This document shows positions 1 to 9,896 of a stretch of DNA of 64,000 nt, piece after piece. Source of the stretch: Symsagittifera roscoffensis (Eukaryota; Xenacoelomorpha; Acoela; Convolutidae); contig NC_087065.1 of assembly GCF_963678635.1 (NCBI RefSeq), positions 48,116,381-48,180,380 of the forward strand, written 5' to 3'. The position numbers were made by a program, and so were the translations under genes. Under the pieces are notes generated by a model. That model made no database searches, was not told the DNA's origin, and worked only from the letters and a program-made list of their open reading frames with translations. Each line of letters begins with the position of its first letter. Within the stretch, counting starts at the first letter, position 1.

Positions 1-1576
1 TGTTTAGTTTTTTATCATATTGGTGAACTTGTTTGATTGAAAAATTATAGATGTTTCCTGATAGTGGTTTCAAGTGTTTTCTTTGTTGGTTATATATTGG
101 GTAAAATTTTGAAAAAAATGGTGGTTGTTTATTTAATCTTTGAAAAAATGTTAGGGATGTGTCTTTTGTTTTTGTATATTTATCTTTGATTAATATTTTA
201 CTATTCAAGATGTTGATTGTTGGTATATATTTAGAGATAAATGGTATTCCAATGATATTGTGTTTAATATCAGTGATATGGAATATTTGTTTAAATGGTT
301 TGGTTAAAATTTTGTTTTGCTCCATTGTTCTTGTGGGGAGAAGAAATAATTGAATTTTTCCGTAGTTTATTAATGTTGATCCTTGTGCTGTTGCTAGTTT
401 GCTGGAGGTTTCAAGAGGTGTTAGCTTTGGGTGTAAGGTTTTTATTTCATTCCATGTGGGAATGTTTATTATATTTGATTCTGCTCCTGAATCAATTAAA
501 AAATCAATTTCAAGATCTGGTGGTTGAAATTCTTTGCTTCTTGGACTTTCCAAAAGAAATGGTATTGTCCAAATTTTTTCTTTGGGTTGTTCTTTTTGTA
601 TGTTTTGATAGATGTGATTTGTATTCAAGCATTTTGTTTTTTCTTTCTCATTGGGTTGATTTGTAGTGTTAATTTCATTAGTTTTTTGCGTCGTCGGTGT
701 GGAATGGACGGGTTCAATATAATAATTGTGAAGGAGTTCTGATTGATTCTCATATATGTGTGATGAAAAAGGTTGTTCATATAAAACAGGTTCATAGTCA
801 TTTTCGACTTTTATCATATTGATGGAGAGAGTGTTTTCTGCATCGCTTTCTGAATCTGATGATCCACAGTTTATTGGATTGAGTTGTAACGTATCAGTTA
901 CTGTGTCATCAATACCTGGAGGGTCTGATGTTGTTTCTGGATTAGATTGTACTTGATTAATATGTCTTTGATGTTTAGGTGTACTACTTCTGTGGCGATT
1001 ATTAGAATTATTATAGTTATTATTATTCCGGTGTGGTGATTGGGAATAATTTCTATAACGATTATTATAACTTGAGTGGCGATTTTGTGAATTATTTCGC
1101 GATCTATTTTGGTAATTATTGTTTGGTCTGTTATAGTTCGATCTATTATATGAATTATTCCTTGATTGATTTTTCTGGTAATTCTGGTTTCAGTTGTTTG
1201 AATAACTTCTATTCCGATTATTGGAGTAGTTTCTATTCCTATTGTATGATGAATTTCGTGATTGATTGTTTGGGTAGTAATTATTTCTTGATTGGGAATT
1301 AGATCTAGAAACAAATCGTTGTGTATTTGAATTTGATCTGGAATAGTTATTTCGACTATTTGGTCTATTGTAGTGATTTTGTGACGAATTTTGCGTGTTT
1401 CTTCGTTCTGGTGATCTTCCTCTATAACTTGAGTTATATGGGGATTGATTTCTTGTATAATTTGTATTGTTCGGGAGTGGTTTTCCTGAACTGTTGTTGC
1501 TGTAGACTGTTTTGTTCGGTAGATTTTGATCTTTTTTCATGTATTGGTAGAATGATTTATTTGGTTCTTTATATTT
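1..1576 (-). pseudogene. pol: pol N-terminal part with retroviral-type aspartic protease, two in-frame stops upstream
   Basis: This frame continues in register with gag after the gag TAA at 1577-1579. It stays open except for one TGA at 1190-1192, then runs without a stop to position 1, where the window cuts it. The first third (about 1540 to 960) is a low-complexity stretch rich in Asn, Arg, Ser and Tyr. An acidic linker follows, then the protease. The catalytic DSGAE is at 479-493, preceded by hydrophobic IDFLI. A flap-like ATAQGS lies near 370-390, and the second half-site IIGIPF is at 239-256. The enzyme would cleave the Gag-Pol polyprotein in assembling particles. The TGA lies among Arg/Asn codons, where a CGA-to-TGA change would explain it. 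No start codon is needed if pol is made by readthrough. Confidence 0.75.
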
Positions 1577-4183
1577 TTAAGGTTTATTTTGATTGTCTTG
1601 CTGTTTTTGTCTACATTCAGAAATACTATGTCCGTATCGTCGGCAATAATTACACCATTTTTTGAAAGATGGTTTGCCTTTAAAGTTTGGGTGTTTTTCG
1701 TAAATATTGAGTATTTCAGTGATTTTTTCAACGAGGTCTGTATCTGATTCCTGTATATTGTTTATATTTGTGGAAGCTGTTTCAATTCTGTTAACGTATT
1801 GTAATTTCAGATTTTCCGTTTCTTCGAGTTTCATTGTGATTTCTGCTTGTTCTAGTTTGTCTACTAGTTTTCGAAAATCTAAATCGGGTTCTCGAATTGA
1901 CGAAGGATGGGATGCTCTCTTTTTTATTGCTATTTTCCTTAATTGTGGTGTTAAGGTCATCATTAAGATTTCTGTCATCTTTGTGTTTTTATAGTCATGT
2001 GTATTTAATGAATATGCTTTTCGAACTAGTGTTTCGATTCGTACTGCTAATTGCTTGATGGTTTCGTTTGGTAATCTGCGAATTTCATTACATAAAACTC
2101 TTTGTTGTTGTTTGTTTCTTTCGGAGTCAAACATTTTTGAAAATTCTTGTGTAAACCTTTTCCAATTTGATTTTATTTCTATAGGCAATACTGAAAACCA
2201 TTTTTGGGCTGCGCCATCTAGAGTTGTTTGTATTAACGCTGTGCGTCGATGTATCCAGTTTTGATGTAGTGGCGTATTAATTGGTTCAGGTCCTATATTT
2301 AAAATCAAATTTGCTGTGACTGCATTTAAATAGTCTTCTACAGAATATTCAGGGTCTGTTCCTGTGAATACCATTAAAGGTTTATTTGATGTTATTGATG
2401 ATCCACCCATAAGGTATGGATTCATCGTCATTTGTAATGATTCTGCTGCATTTGGCATTTGAGAAAAAATTGAAAGTTGATTTCTTGTTATTTCGTGTTG
2501 TTGAAGATAATATGGGAGTGGTATTTCATTTTGCATTTGTGCTGGTTGGTACGAGTTTGCAATCATTGGGTTTTGTTGCTGAATTGGTTGAAAAGATTTT
2601 GTATTAATTGGGTTTTGTTGTTGAATTGGTTGTTGGTTTTGTGTATCTATTGGTTGTGGAGAAAAAATTCTATTATATGTATGTGGTTTCTGTATTCCTT
2701 GTCCACGATATTCTTGATTATAGGGTGTAAATATATCTGGTTGTAAGAAATCATCATCTGAGGATAAGTAATCCATTTGATAAGATGTTTGTTTTTTATT
2801 TTTATTTTGTTGAAAAAATGGATAGTTTTCACTACGATCCTGTGAAGGATGTAAATTTGTTTGGAAATTTACTGAATAAGGTGGTGCCATTGGGTTATCC
2901 CAGTTTCGAGATCTTGTATAATTACTAAAATTTTTTCGTGGTTGATAATTTGTTTTTGATGGATGTGTGTAATTATAATTATGGTCTGCAAAGTTGTTTC
3001 TAGTGAACGTTTTGCGTGTTTTTGGTGGTATTGTCATGGGTCTGTATGTTTGGTAATCCATGTGTGAATATTTTGGGGCAACCGAAGGTTTAACGGTTGA
3101 TTGTAATGTTACCTGTGTTTGTGAAGGATTTGTATTTCTTGGTGTTGTTAAGTTTGGACGTATTGGTGAAATACTTTGTTGTGTAGTTGTTGTGTGTACG
3201 ATTTCTTCATTTATGAAGTGTGATGGTGTCTGGATATCTTGTTGAGTAAGATTCCTAGTTCCATTGAGGTTTTCATTGTGTATGACTGTAGAGTTTAAAC
3301 TATTGTTTTGCATATCGGGTAAAAATGTATTATAGTTTAATGGTGTTGCATCAATGGTTAATGGTATTACTCGTACATAATCTCTTACATAAGATATCGT
3401 ACTTATTGCTTGACTTGAGATTGATTGTGGGAAGTTTATGGATGCGGGATGAGACCATTCGGGGTCCCAAACATAGTCTGATTGTTCTGTGATGGCAGTA
3501 TCATCGTTTGAGTTTTGGGGTCTAAAATTTTTTCTTGCTTGTGAAATTAAATCAATATTATGTGTGAAATAATCTATTATGAACCATGCCAAGATTTTTT
3601 GTAAGTCGTGTTTTGTATGTTGTGAAACTTCATCTTTCGTGAAATTTTCTTTAATTATATTTAGAAAACTAGAGAGTAGTGTGATTTCATGTCGTACTCT
3701 TATATGTTTAGATGTTTCTGTCGGTGAGACATTTGGTATCTGGATTTCGTTTTCTAATATCGAGATATAACTATATATTATCGCAAAAACTTCATTGGTG
3801 AATATGGAGTTTGCTCTTTGTGAGTTATGATATTGGATGCTTTTTATATATTCTGAGAATACTTTTGAGAATTCTAAATCAAGATCGTCTGTTTGAATTA
3901 TATATTTACTGTGATTCTGGTTTGGTGAGCTGAATTCTATGGAGTAGATTCCGTATTGTTGTGTTAGGTTACATATATCTTTTAGATAGTGATCGATAAT
4001 TTGTCTTTTGATTTTTACATCTGGGAACTCTGTTTTACATGGACTGATTCCGGGTTCAAACAAATTTAAGAGTAAATTTTTGCAGAATATATGCTGTCCT
4101 CTATCAGTGGTTGCATCTACGATAAAGGGGAAAATATCATCATCATCTGGACTTTCTTCACCTGGGGTGTGCGTTGAGCTCAT
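1577..4183 (-). CDS. gag: Gag polyprotein with CCHC zinc knuckle
   Basis: An 868-residue open frame starting at an ATG on the minus strand. The N-terminal 300 residues are acidic and helical-looking with no motif I recognise. Residues of about 300-590 are Gln/Asn/Pro-rich and look disordered. Residues of about 605-800 resemble the Ty3/gypsy retrotransposon gag (capsid-like) domain, with FTGTDPEYSVEDYLNAV, an AAQKWF segment, and a conserved-looking IRRLPNETIKQLAVRIE stretch. A zinc knuckle C-x2-C-x4-H-x4-C lies at residues 844-857 (bases 1613-1654). The protein would form the particle shell and bind element RNA. The ORF is intact, so this copy is not very old. Its start overlaps the end of the upstream ORF by 26 bases in another frame. 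Confidence 0.85.
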   Translation of the reverse strand: MSSTHTPGEESPDDDDIFPFIVDATTDRGQHIFCKNLLLNLFEPGISPCKTEFPDVKIKRQIIDHYLKDICNLTQQYGIYSIEFSSPNQNHSKYIIQTDDLDLEFSKVFSEYIKSIQYHNSQRANSIFTNEVFAIIYSYISILENEIQIPNVSPTETSKHIRVRHEITLLSSFLNIIKENFTKDEVSQHTKHDLQKILAWFIIDYFTHNIDLISQARKNFRPQNSNDDTAITEQSDYVWDPEWSHPASINFPQSISSQAISTISYVRDYVRVIPLTIDATPLNYNTFLPDMQNNSLNSTVIHNENLNGTRNLTQQDIQTPSHFINEEIVHTTTTQQSISPIRPNLTTPRNTNPSQTQVTLQSTVKPSVAPKYSHMDYQTYRPMTIPPKTRKTFTRNNFADHNYNYTHPSKTNYQPRKNFSNYTRSRNWDNPMAPPYSVNFQTNLHPSQDRSENYPFFQQNKNKKQTSYQMDYLSSDDDFLQPDIFTPYNQEYRGQGIQKPHTYNRIFSPQPIDTQNQQPIQQQNPINTKSFQPIQQQNPMIANSYQPAQMQNEIPLPYYLQQHEITRNQLSIFSQMPNAAESLQMTMNPYLMGGSSITSNKPLMVFTGTDPEYSVEDYLNAVTANLILNIGPEPINTPLHQNWIHRRTALIQTTLDGAAQKWFSVLPIEIKSNWKRFTQEFSKMFDSERNKQQQRVLCNEIRRLPNETIKQLAVRIETLVRKAYSLNTHDYKNTKMTEILMMTLTPQLRKIAIKKRASHPSSIREPDLDFRKLVDKLEQAEITMKLEETENLKLQYVNRIETASTNINNIQESDTDLVEKITEILNIYEKHPNFKGKPSFKKWCNYCRRYGHSISECRQKQQDNQNKP

Positions 4184-4625
4184 TTTTTCGTTCGATGACT
4201 GTTAATATGTAATTATCAATGTGTCTAATTGGTTGATTCCAATTGTATAAATGTACTGGTTTATGTTTATACTGCTTTTTTATTCTTCTTTTTCCTCTTT
4301 TTGATGAATTTGAAGTTGTTTCTGAGTCAGAGAAATATAATTGATCGTGAATTGGGCAATTTTTATCTATTGATTCTTTTAGTTTATAAAGTCCGTCTAA
4401 ACTGTTGGTTTCTGATTCTGAAAATGCGTTTCGATTTTTTGAAAATCTTTTTCGTGTTATTTGTCTTTGTTTAGTTATTATTTTTCTCTTTAATGTTTGT
4501 CGTTTTGTTCTAATGTATCCAACTGTTTGTGTATGAGGTGTGATTACAAGGTCGTATTTTTTATTATCTATTTCACAATTGTGTAAAACGATTGTTTGTT
4601 TATTTCCTAGGTTTTTAAATGACAT
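4158..4625 (-). CDS. Small basic ORF upstream of gag, function unknown
   Basis: A 155-residue ORF begins with ATG (MSFKNLGNKQTIV) and is rich in Lys and Arg. It has basic runs near residues 40-65 and 110-120 and a short acidic Ser/Glu stretch between them. It overlaps the gag start by 26 bases in a different frame, which is compatible with reinitiation or leaky scanning. I recognise no domain. It is placed between leader and gag of an LTR retrotransposon, so it may be an accessory nucleic-acid-binding protein or simply a chance ORF. Its length and its tight overlap with gag argue mildly for a real product. Confidence 0.45.
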   Translation of the reverse strand: MSFKNLGNKQTIVLHNCEIDNKKYDLVITPHTQTVGYIRTKRQTLKRKIITKQRQITRKRFSKNRNAFSESETNSLDGLYKLKESIDKNCPIHDQLYFSDSETTSNSSKRGKRRIKKQYKHKPVHLYNWNQPIRHIDNYILTVIERKNELNAHPR

Positions 4626-4689
4626 AAGGTTTAGGATGACGGATGCAAAAGGTTGTTAAATGATTTCTATTTGCTTAAACTGTTAGTCC

Positions 4690-5115
4690 TTACGATTTTT
4701 TGTTAGCCTAACCTGGGTCTATTTGTTCAGGGTTGGGGAGAAAAGTATATCGATTCCGAAGAATGATTTTATACTTTCTCGTGGATAGTATAAGCTAAGG
4801 TGTTAACTTACTTAATCTTACTTAAGGGTAGTGATTGTGTTCAGGGTTGGAGAATAGTAAATCGATCCACAAGGTTCAGGTATAATTAGAACGCGAGTAG
4901 TTCGTTAGATACTATTTTAAACTTACTAAGTTTAAGATTTATCCTGGGTCTGGTAAGAGGGGGGATCAAGTGAAGGATGAATAACCGAAGTTCTTCACTG
5001 TTTATCCTAATTTGAATGATTAGTTTTGTTCAAAAATTTCTATTAGTCCTGGGTTTTTAGAAAGGGTTGGATAGTGAATCGACGTTTGAGGTCGTTAGAC
5101 ACTAGTTAAGTGGGT
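4690..5115. repeat. Three degenerate direct repeats in the element leader
   Basis: A segment containing CCTGGGTCT or CCTGGGTTT, CAGGGTTGG or AAGGGTTGG, then AGTA-ATCGAT or a close variant, recurs around 4709-4755, 4839-4870 and 5045-5085, with diverged sequence between. It lies in the untranslated leader between the candidate LTR and the first ORF. Position suggests a role in packaging or translation, but this is inference. Confidence 0.55.
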
Positions 5116-5140
5116 GGGGGAGAACAAAGTTGTTCTTTTT

Positions 5141-5241
5141 GATCCAAGGATAGGCCTTGATGATCAAGTTTTAAATTTAATTAAATAGAAAATGATTTAA
5201 GATCCAAGGATAAGCCTTGATGATCTGATTTTAAAATTAAG
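5141..5241. repeat. Two tandem copies of a 60-bp leader repeat
   Basis: GATCCAAGGATAGGCCTTGA at 5141 and GATCCAAGGATAAGCCTTGA at 5201 are each followed by TGATC and a TTTTAAA-rich tail. The period is 60 bp and the copies differ at a few positions. Confidence 0.7.
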
Positions 5242-5846
5242 TGAATTTAAGTTTAAAATGTTTTAAATTTGTGTAAAGAAAAGATTTAGTATTTTTATGA
5301 TATTAGTGAGCTTATGAATGCTGTTATGTTTAGGTGATGAAGCTGGAACAACAGGATGATTTATAATTACTAACCATTTATTGTCATGCTACTAATTTTT
5401 ATTTTGATTTTTCAATAAATCTTTTCAAACATGTTTTGTATATTACTGCAGAATTTAGGAAAACGATCTGAGATCTTTTTATCAATCGTTATTGTATATT
5501 AATAATTTTGTTTAGCGCCTGAAATGATTTTGAAGATTGACTTCAAAATTTTATGTTTGCAAATGAAAATCTAAATTCATTGCTATTAGTATTCTAAATA
5601 CAAAAGTTTGTTCTGGCTTTTGCCGAACAATCATATAACTATATGGTAAGTTTCTGCTTTGTCGTATGTCGTCTCTGGTTCGAGGTCTTCTTCCAATTCC
5701 GGGTAGTTCTGTTATCGTTCGGAATATTGGCTCTGATCTATTGAGTCGTAGAGACATTTCGATTAAATTATTGTCGTATAACTTTTTGTAAATGTTTTGT
5801 CTAAATTCTAATCTATTATTGGTTAATTCTAAGCTATTAAGGTCTT

Positions 5847-5869
5847 GTTCGAGACTTATGGTCGCACCA
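5847..5869 (-). other. Candidate primer-binding site
   Basis: On the plus strand this stretch begins GTTCGA and ends GCACCA. It therefore resembles the T-loop through CCA tail of a tRNA; the minus strand would be the complementary primer-binding site starting TGGTGCGACC. It sits two bases inside the proposed LTR boundary, as expected. The length from TTC to CCA is one base short of the canonical 23, and the T-stem pairs poorly, so coincidence is possible. Confidence 0.3.
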
Positions 5870-5871
5870 GA

Positions 5872-6171
5872 TGAGTTAGGACCGATGGGTATAACTCATA
5901 GAGTAATTTCGGATAGGGTACACCGTCTGCTCGTCACGCTATCTTATTTTCGGCCGGATAGATTCGTGCAACTTCTTAGTCTAATACCGATCTTAATCTT
6001 ACTCTTATACTATCTAGTCTCAGGTTGTTTAACTAGTCTCTGCTAGGCTCAATAGATCTAGGGTATACTGGTTTATTGCGGCTGCTGAAGTACTCGGGAG
6101 AGTTCAACTAATTTCTAAGTTAAATTCAAATCTCTCTGGTGCTGAAATTACAAGTAATTTCAGCACTTACA
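5872..6171 (-). repeat. Candidate 5' LTR of the retrotransposon
   Basis: On the minus strand a stretch starting TGTAAGTGCTG at 6171 (or TGTAATTTC at 6151) and ending AACTCA at 5872 has TG...CA ends. It lies directly outside the candidate primer-binding site. A TATAAGAG element is present at 6002-6009 on the minus strand. The second LTR is outside the window, so the boundary cannot be confirmed by comparison. Confidence 0.3.
6139..6166. repeat. Near-perfect palindrome at the LTR outer edge
   Basis: GTGCTGAAATTAC is followed by AA and then its exact reverse complement GTAATTTCAGCAC (13+2+13). It lies at the proposed outer LTR end and could be a terminal hairpin, a dimeric protein site, or the trace of two insertions meeting. 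Confidence 0.8.
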
Positions 6172-9110
6172 AATAAGTGGATTGTTAGTTAGATGGATCA
6201 TGATTGGTTAATATTAAATACTTTACATTGGTAAAATATCTAATTTATCCAATCATAAAATGTAGTTTAGATCAGGTTCCAAAAGTTAGAAATTTGACAA
6301 ATATTTTTGGTAAATAATCGTCTAAAAATGGTTCAAAAAAAATTCATAGCTGATCTGAATGGGCTCACAAAACAAGCTTACTAAGTATTACAAATTTTTC
6401 ATCTTTTTGAAATACTATATCTGGAACCATATGAAATTTTTTGGAGGACGAATTGTTTTCATTTTTGATTTCATAAACATGTCGTTCAATCTTAATTTTC
6501 TTCATGAATTTTGAACCAATTGTCTAATTTCAAATAATTTTTTTTCCAACTTTTGAAGAATAGGCGGAATTTTAATGCGCGTTTTCATTAATTATGGTTT
6601 TTCGATAGTTTACTTTTAAAAATCAATCAATAACTTGTTATTTTTGATAATTATCCTAAGAAACATATTAATTGGCCGGTTGGTTTAAAACAATGGAGTC
6701 CTGAAAACACAAGTTCCCCGCGTTTTTGTCCAAAAAATTGAAAAAACTCAAATCAAAAAAATCAATGGAAAAATATCATGTTTTGTTAAGCGATTTTCTA
6801 TTAAGTCATTAGGTGCAAAAATTTTCAAAAACAAGTTTTCGTTGATTGGCACCATGATCCAGTTTGATGTTTTGATGAAAATTATTTTCGTGTTTTTCTT
6901 ATTATTTAGGTTATGTAGGACATTTTTCTTTCTTCATTTTTTTTTGTATGTATTTTTTTTTCAAACTATTTTTCCGATTTAAGCTTTCAGTCGAATGTCA
7001 AAAGCACCATGCAACGATGGAAAACGAAATATAATATTTCCTTAGATTTTTGAACGGAAACTTGCAGAAGTCACGCTGTAAGTTGTTTTTTGATATCATA
7101 GTTAAAATATTGGGATGAGTCTTCAGTGTTATACCTAAGTGTAAAACACATAAAATGTAATCGCGATTAGCGATTTAAAAATTAGTTAGTTTCTCTTGCG
7201 CTGTTTTATCGCGCACGAGCGTGCTCTTACGCCAGGTTTGTTGAAAATCTCGTTCATTTGTCGTCCGAGTGGTGAGATGGTACTCGGTGTAGTATCGGTG
7301 ATCCTAACACTCTTTCGCCATGCTCAGATTTCTATTCAGAGTTTTACCTTGAAAAATGCCTGCAGTATAAGGAAAGCAAATGAGTAGTAGGTAGCTTGAT
7401 ATTCACTAAGAAATATGATAACTAGAAAGGCAAACAAATGATCAGTCTCGATTTTTGCAAAGACCCGGAGCCCTCGAACTCACTCGGGGCAAGTGATAAC
7501 GGTTGCAGAAATAGCAAATAGCCCTATTAGACCTCGGTAACTAGCGGTTGGAATTGAATCAAAATTTAGTAGGTGATAAACCCAGTTGAGGGAAGCATAA
7601 CTTTCGAACTCCAGACCCCATGAATCTCTACTTCGGTGTTATGCCCTAAGCAAATAAACCTCATCTTCATTTCCGGAGGTCGTTTCTCGGGCCCAGTTGA
7701 ACACAGGGAGCTGAAACTTTGGGATATGATAGGTACTGAACGAACGCCCACTGAATGAGGGTTTGGGCGTATCATTCAAGTAGACGTGTTCAAATGATTT
7801 CACATTTTCAATTCTGTCTTTTCCTTGCTTTCGGACGAGTTGTGAGTAGGTGCTTCATGGAAGGCTGCTGCAGGAGTGTTTTGACAAAACATGACCAATC
7901 GGAAAGTTATCAGACATCAACGGAAGCTTTTTGTCGGTGAATTTGCCGTAGCATAGGTGGGCGTGCGTTCTAAGTAGGTGGGCGTAGGGATGTCATGTAT
8001 TATAATTTGAGTCAAATCCGGTTGTTGGACCGGAAGTAGGTTATTAGCAGTTGGGAAAAGCACCCCTTAACCGGGAAATAGCAGCCAATTTACGCGAATA
8101 AATGAGCGAGTGCATTTGGTTTTATAGAGGCAATAGACACTAGATACCCACCCCCGAAAACATGAAACATGTAAGTATAACCCCTCTGAAGACTCTTTCG
8201 GGTTTAATTGCCTTTTCCCGGGAAAAGTGATAAAGGACCTTAGAATTGAGATAAACTGGGAAGAAATAATGGGATATGAATGGAACTTGGTAGGTAGGAC
8301 TCCCTTAGAATTCTGAGCCTAAAAATAAAAAGTGACTCCGGGTGATATCGAGCTGACTTTTAAATAAACTTTGGGCGTTAAGCACTAAAAATGCACAGAA
8401 AAAAACTCAGGAATTTCACCATAAAGTGGCCTCTTGCAAGCGTAATTCTTTGGAAGTGAGATTTTGTCGCGTTTTTCATAATCAGAGAGATTTTATTTCC
8501 CGGGAACTGAAGCAAACGCTGAAAAAAGATATGATTGTTACATTGCAACATTAGAGTAGTGGAAAGAATTAAAGTAGACTGTGCAAACAATGGGTTCATC
8601 TTAGCCTAGCGAAAAATCTATTAAAAGAAACTCAATCGGAACACCGTAGTGGAAACAGACGGGATACTCAATTAGCTTCATGGAGGTGAAATTTTGGCAC
8701 AATTTGACCTCTAATAAGCAAATGACGCTCCCCTAATATCTAGAAGGTCGGGATTATAATAATGAATATATCAAAATTTTAAATGCTTGGAATGATTTAG
8801 CGGCCCATTGAAAGGGTCCTCTTCTACACCTGGGATGTCGGAACGTGAACCAGATAATTACAAAAAAAACATTGGGAGACTGGTAAGTTAAAAATAGCTT
8901 GATATTTGCACAACTTAGTTGTAAATACCTATAATGAACATGGATTTTGGGACTAGTGACGACAGAGTAAGGTCTCATTTAAAACCTTCCGAAAAGGGTA
9001 ACAAAGTAAATCTCAGGATTTGTATTAACAATCATAATTCTAACCATAATTGAAACTAAAATAGACAAAGTGCGAAAAAATTACGGATATTCTATCCTTA
9101 GGCTGACTAA
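6172..9110. other. Intergenic, no gene recognised
   Basis: The first 1 kb is very AT-rich. From about 7.15 kb the base composition rises and short GC-rich words such as GGTGGGCGT recur (7958-7990). A palindromic TTTCCCGGGAAA lies at 8214-8225. The longest frames in either strand are 60-75 codons and resemble no family known to me. Confidence 0.6.
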
Positions 9111-9270
9111 TTTCGCTGTGAGAGCGAACGGTTGACTCTCCTAGTTAGTCAGTGAACAATTGGTTCTGCGTAATAACAGTTGGTTCTCAATTAGTTAGAG
9201 AACAATTACCAGAGAACGGACATTGCAAAGTTGTTAGATAGTTGGTTCTCATCATAGTTGAGAACAGCGA
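9104..9270. repeat. Cluster of short hairpins built on GGTTCTC/GAGAAC
   Basis: TGGTTCTC at 9181 and 9243 pairs with GAGAAC at 9198, 9212 and 9260, giving several short stem-loops in tandem. Just before them, CTGACTAA and TTAGTCAG bracket an inner TTCGCT...AGCGAA hairpin. No ORF crosses the cluster. Confidence 0.6.
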
Positions 9271-9896
9271 TTTGTGAAGTTAACGAGATCAGTTGAAGTA
9301 CCTCAGAGGAACAGTGATCCGTAGAGACACTATTATTTCTAGCAGTTCAAATTGCGTAATTGTCTGGAGTTACCGTGTGTAATTTGTTAATTTATTTTTG
9401 AGAGAGAAAAATCTAGTTGAGTTAGTTGGAAAATAGTTTGCAATGAGATTGTTAGACAATACTCTGGTCACTTAAAGCTTTGCGTAATCGGAATTAATTT
9501 TTCTGAAGTTAATTACCTCTGGAAATTCGTGCGATTGTGAGGCCGGATGACACCGCTCTGAGAGCAGACAAAAAGGAGGAAAGTAACATAATACAGTACA
9601 GAGTAGCACCAACTTAACCCTTTCCGGATTGTAGAAAGTAGTGAAACTCAGTCGCCCCGCTAAACTCACTACCCAAGGAACCACTTTGCGTTGTAGTTAA
9701 GGGAGAGGGAGAGTAAGAGAAAGAAAGAACCCAGAGAAGCAAATTCCTAAATCTACACTCGGCACGAAGTCCTCGAGTATCAATATAGGTGCTGCGGTTT
9801 TTCGATCTACCAATTTAGGGTAGGGGACCATTCTTTAAGGAACCTAAGCAGGCGACGACAGAAGCAATCTCCCTCGCCAGAGGTAAATTATCTCAC

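Larger units (their letters stand above)
1..6171 (-). mobile_element. LTR retrotransposon, Ty3/gypsy-like, 5' part
   Basis: The minus strand reads, from high to low coordinate: candidate LTR, long untranslated leader, small basic ORF, gag, then pol with an aspartic protease. Reverse transcriptase, RNase H, integrase and the second LTR would lie beyond position 1. A gag with a C-terminal CCHC knuckle followed directly by a DSGA protease is the standard LTR-retrotransposon order. The capsid-like region and protease look more like Ty3/gypsy than Copia, but without reverse transcriptase the clade is not proven. Two in-frame stops after gag suggest either stop-codon readthrough or a decaying copy. 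Confidence 0.8.

Noticed and set aside
898-1314. 138-codon Ile/Thr-rich minus-strand ORF
   Set aside because: It is a shadow of the Asn/Arg/Ser-rich pol frame in another register; the gag-pol frame itself is open here apart from one TGA.
5551-5757. 68-codon minus-strand ORF in the element leader
   Set aside because: It has no known motif, lies in untranslated leader sequence upstream of a better ORF, and is not supported by context.
9104-9270. CRISPR-like array
   Set aside because: The repeats are short inverted words with irregular spacing in a eukaryotic genome; there are no uniform spacers and no cas genes.
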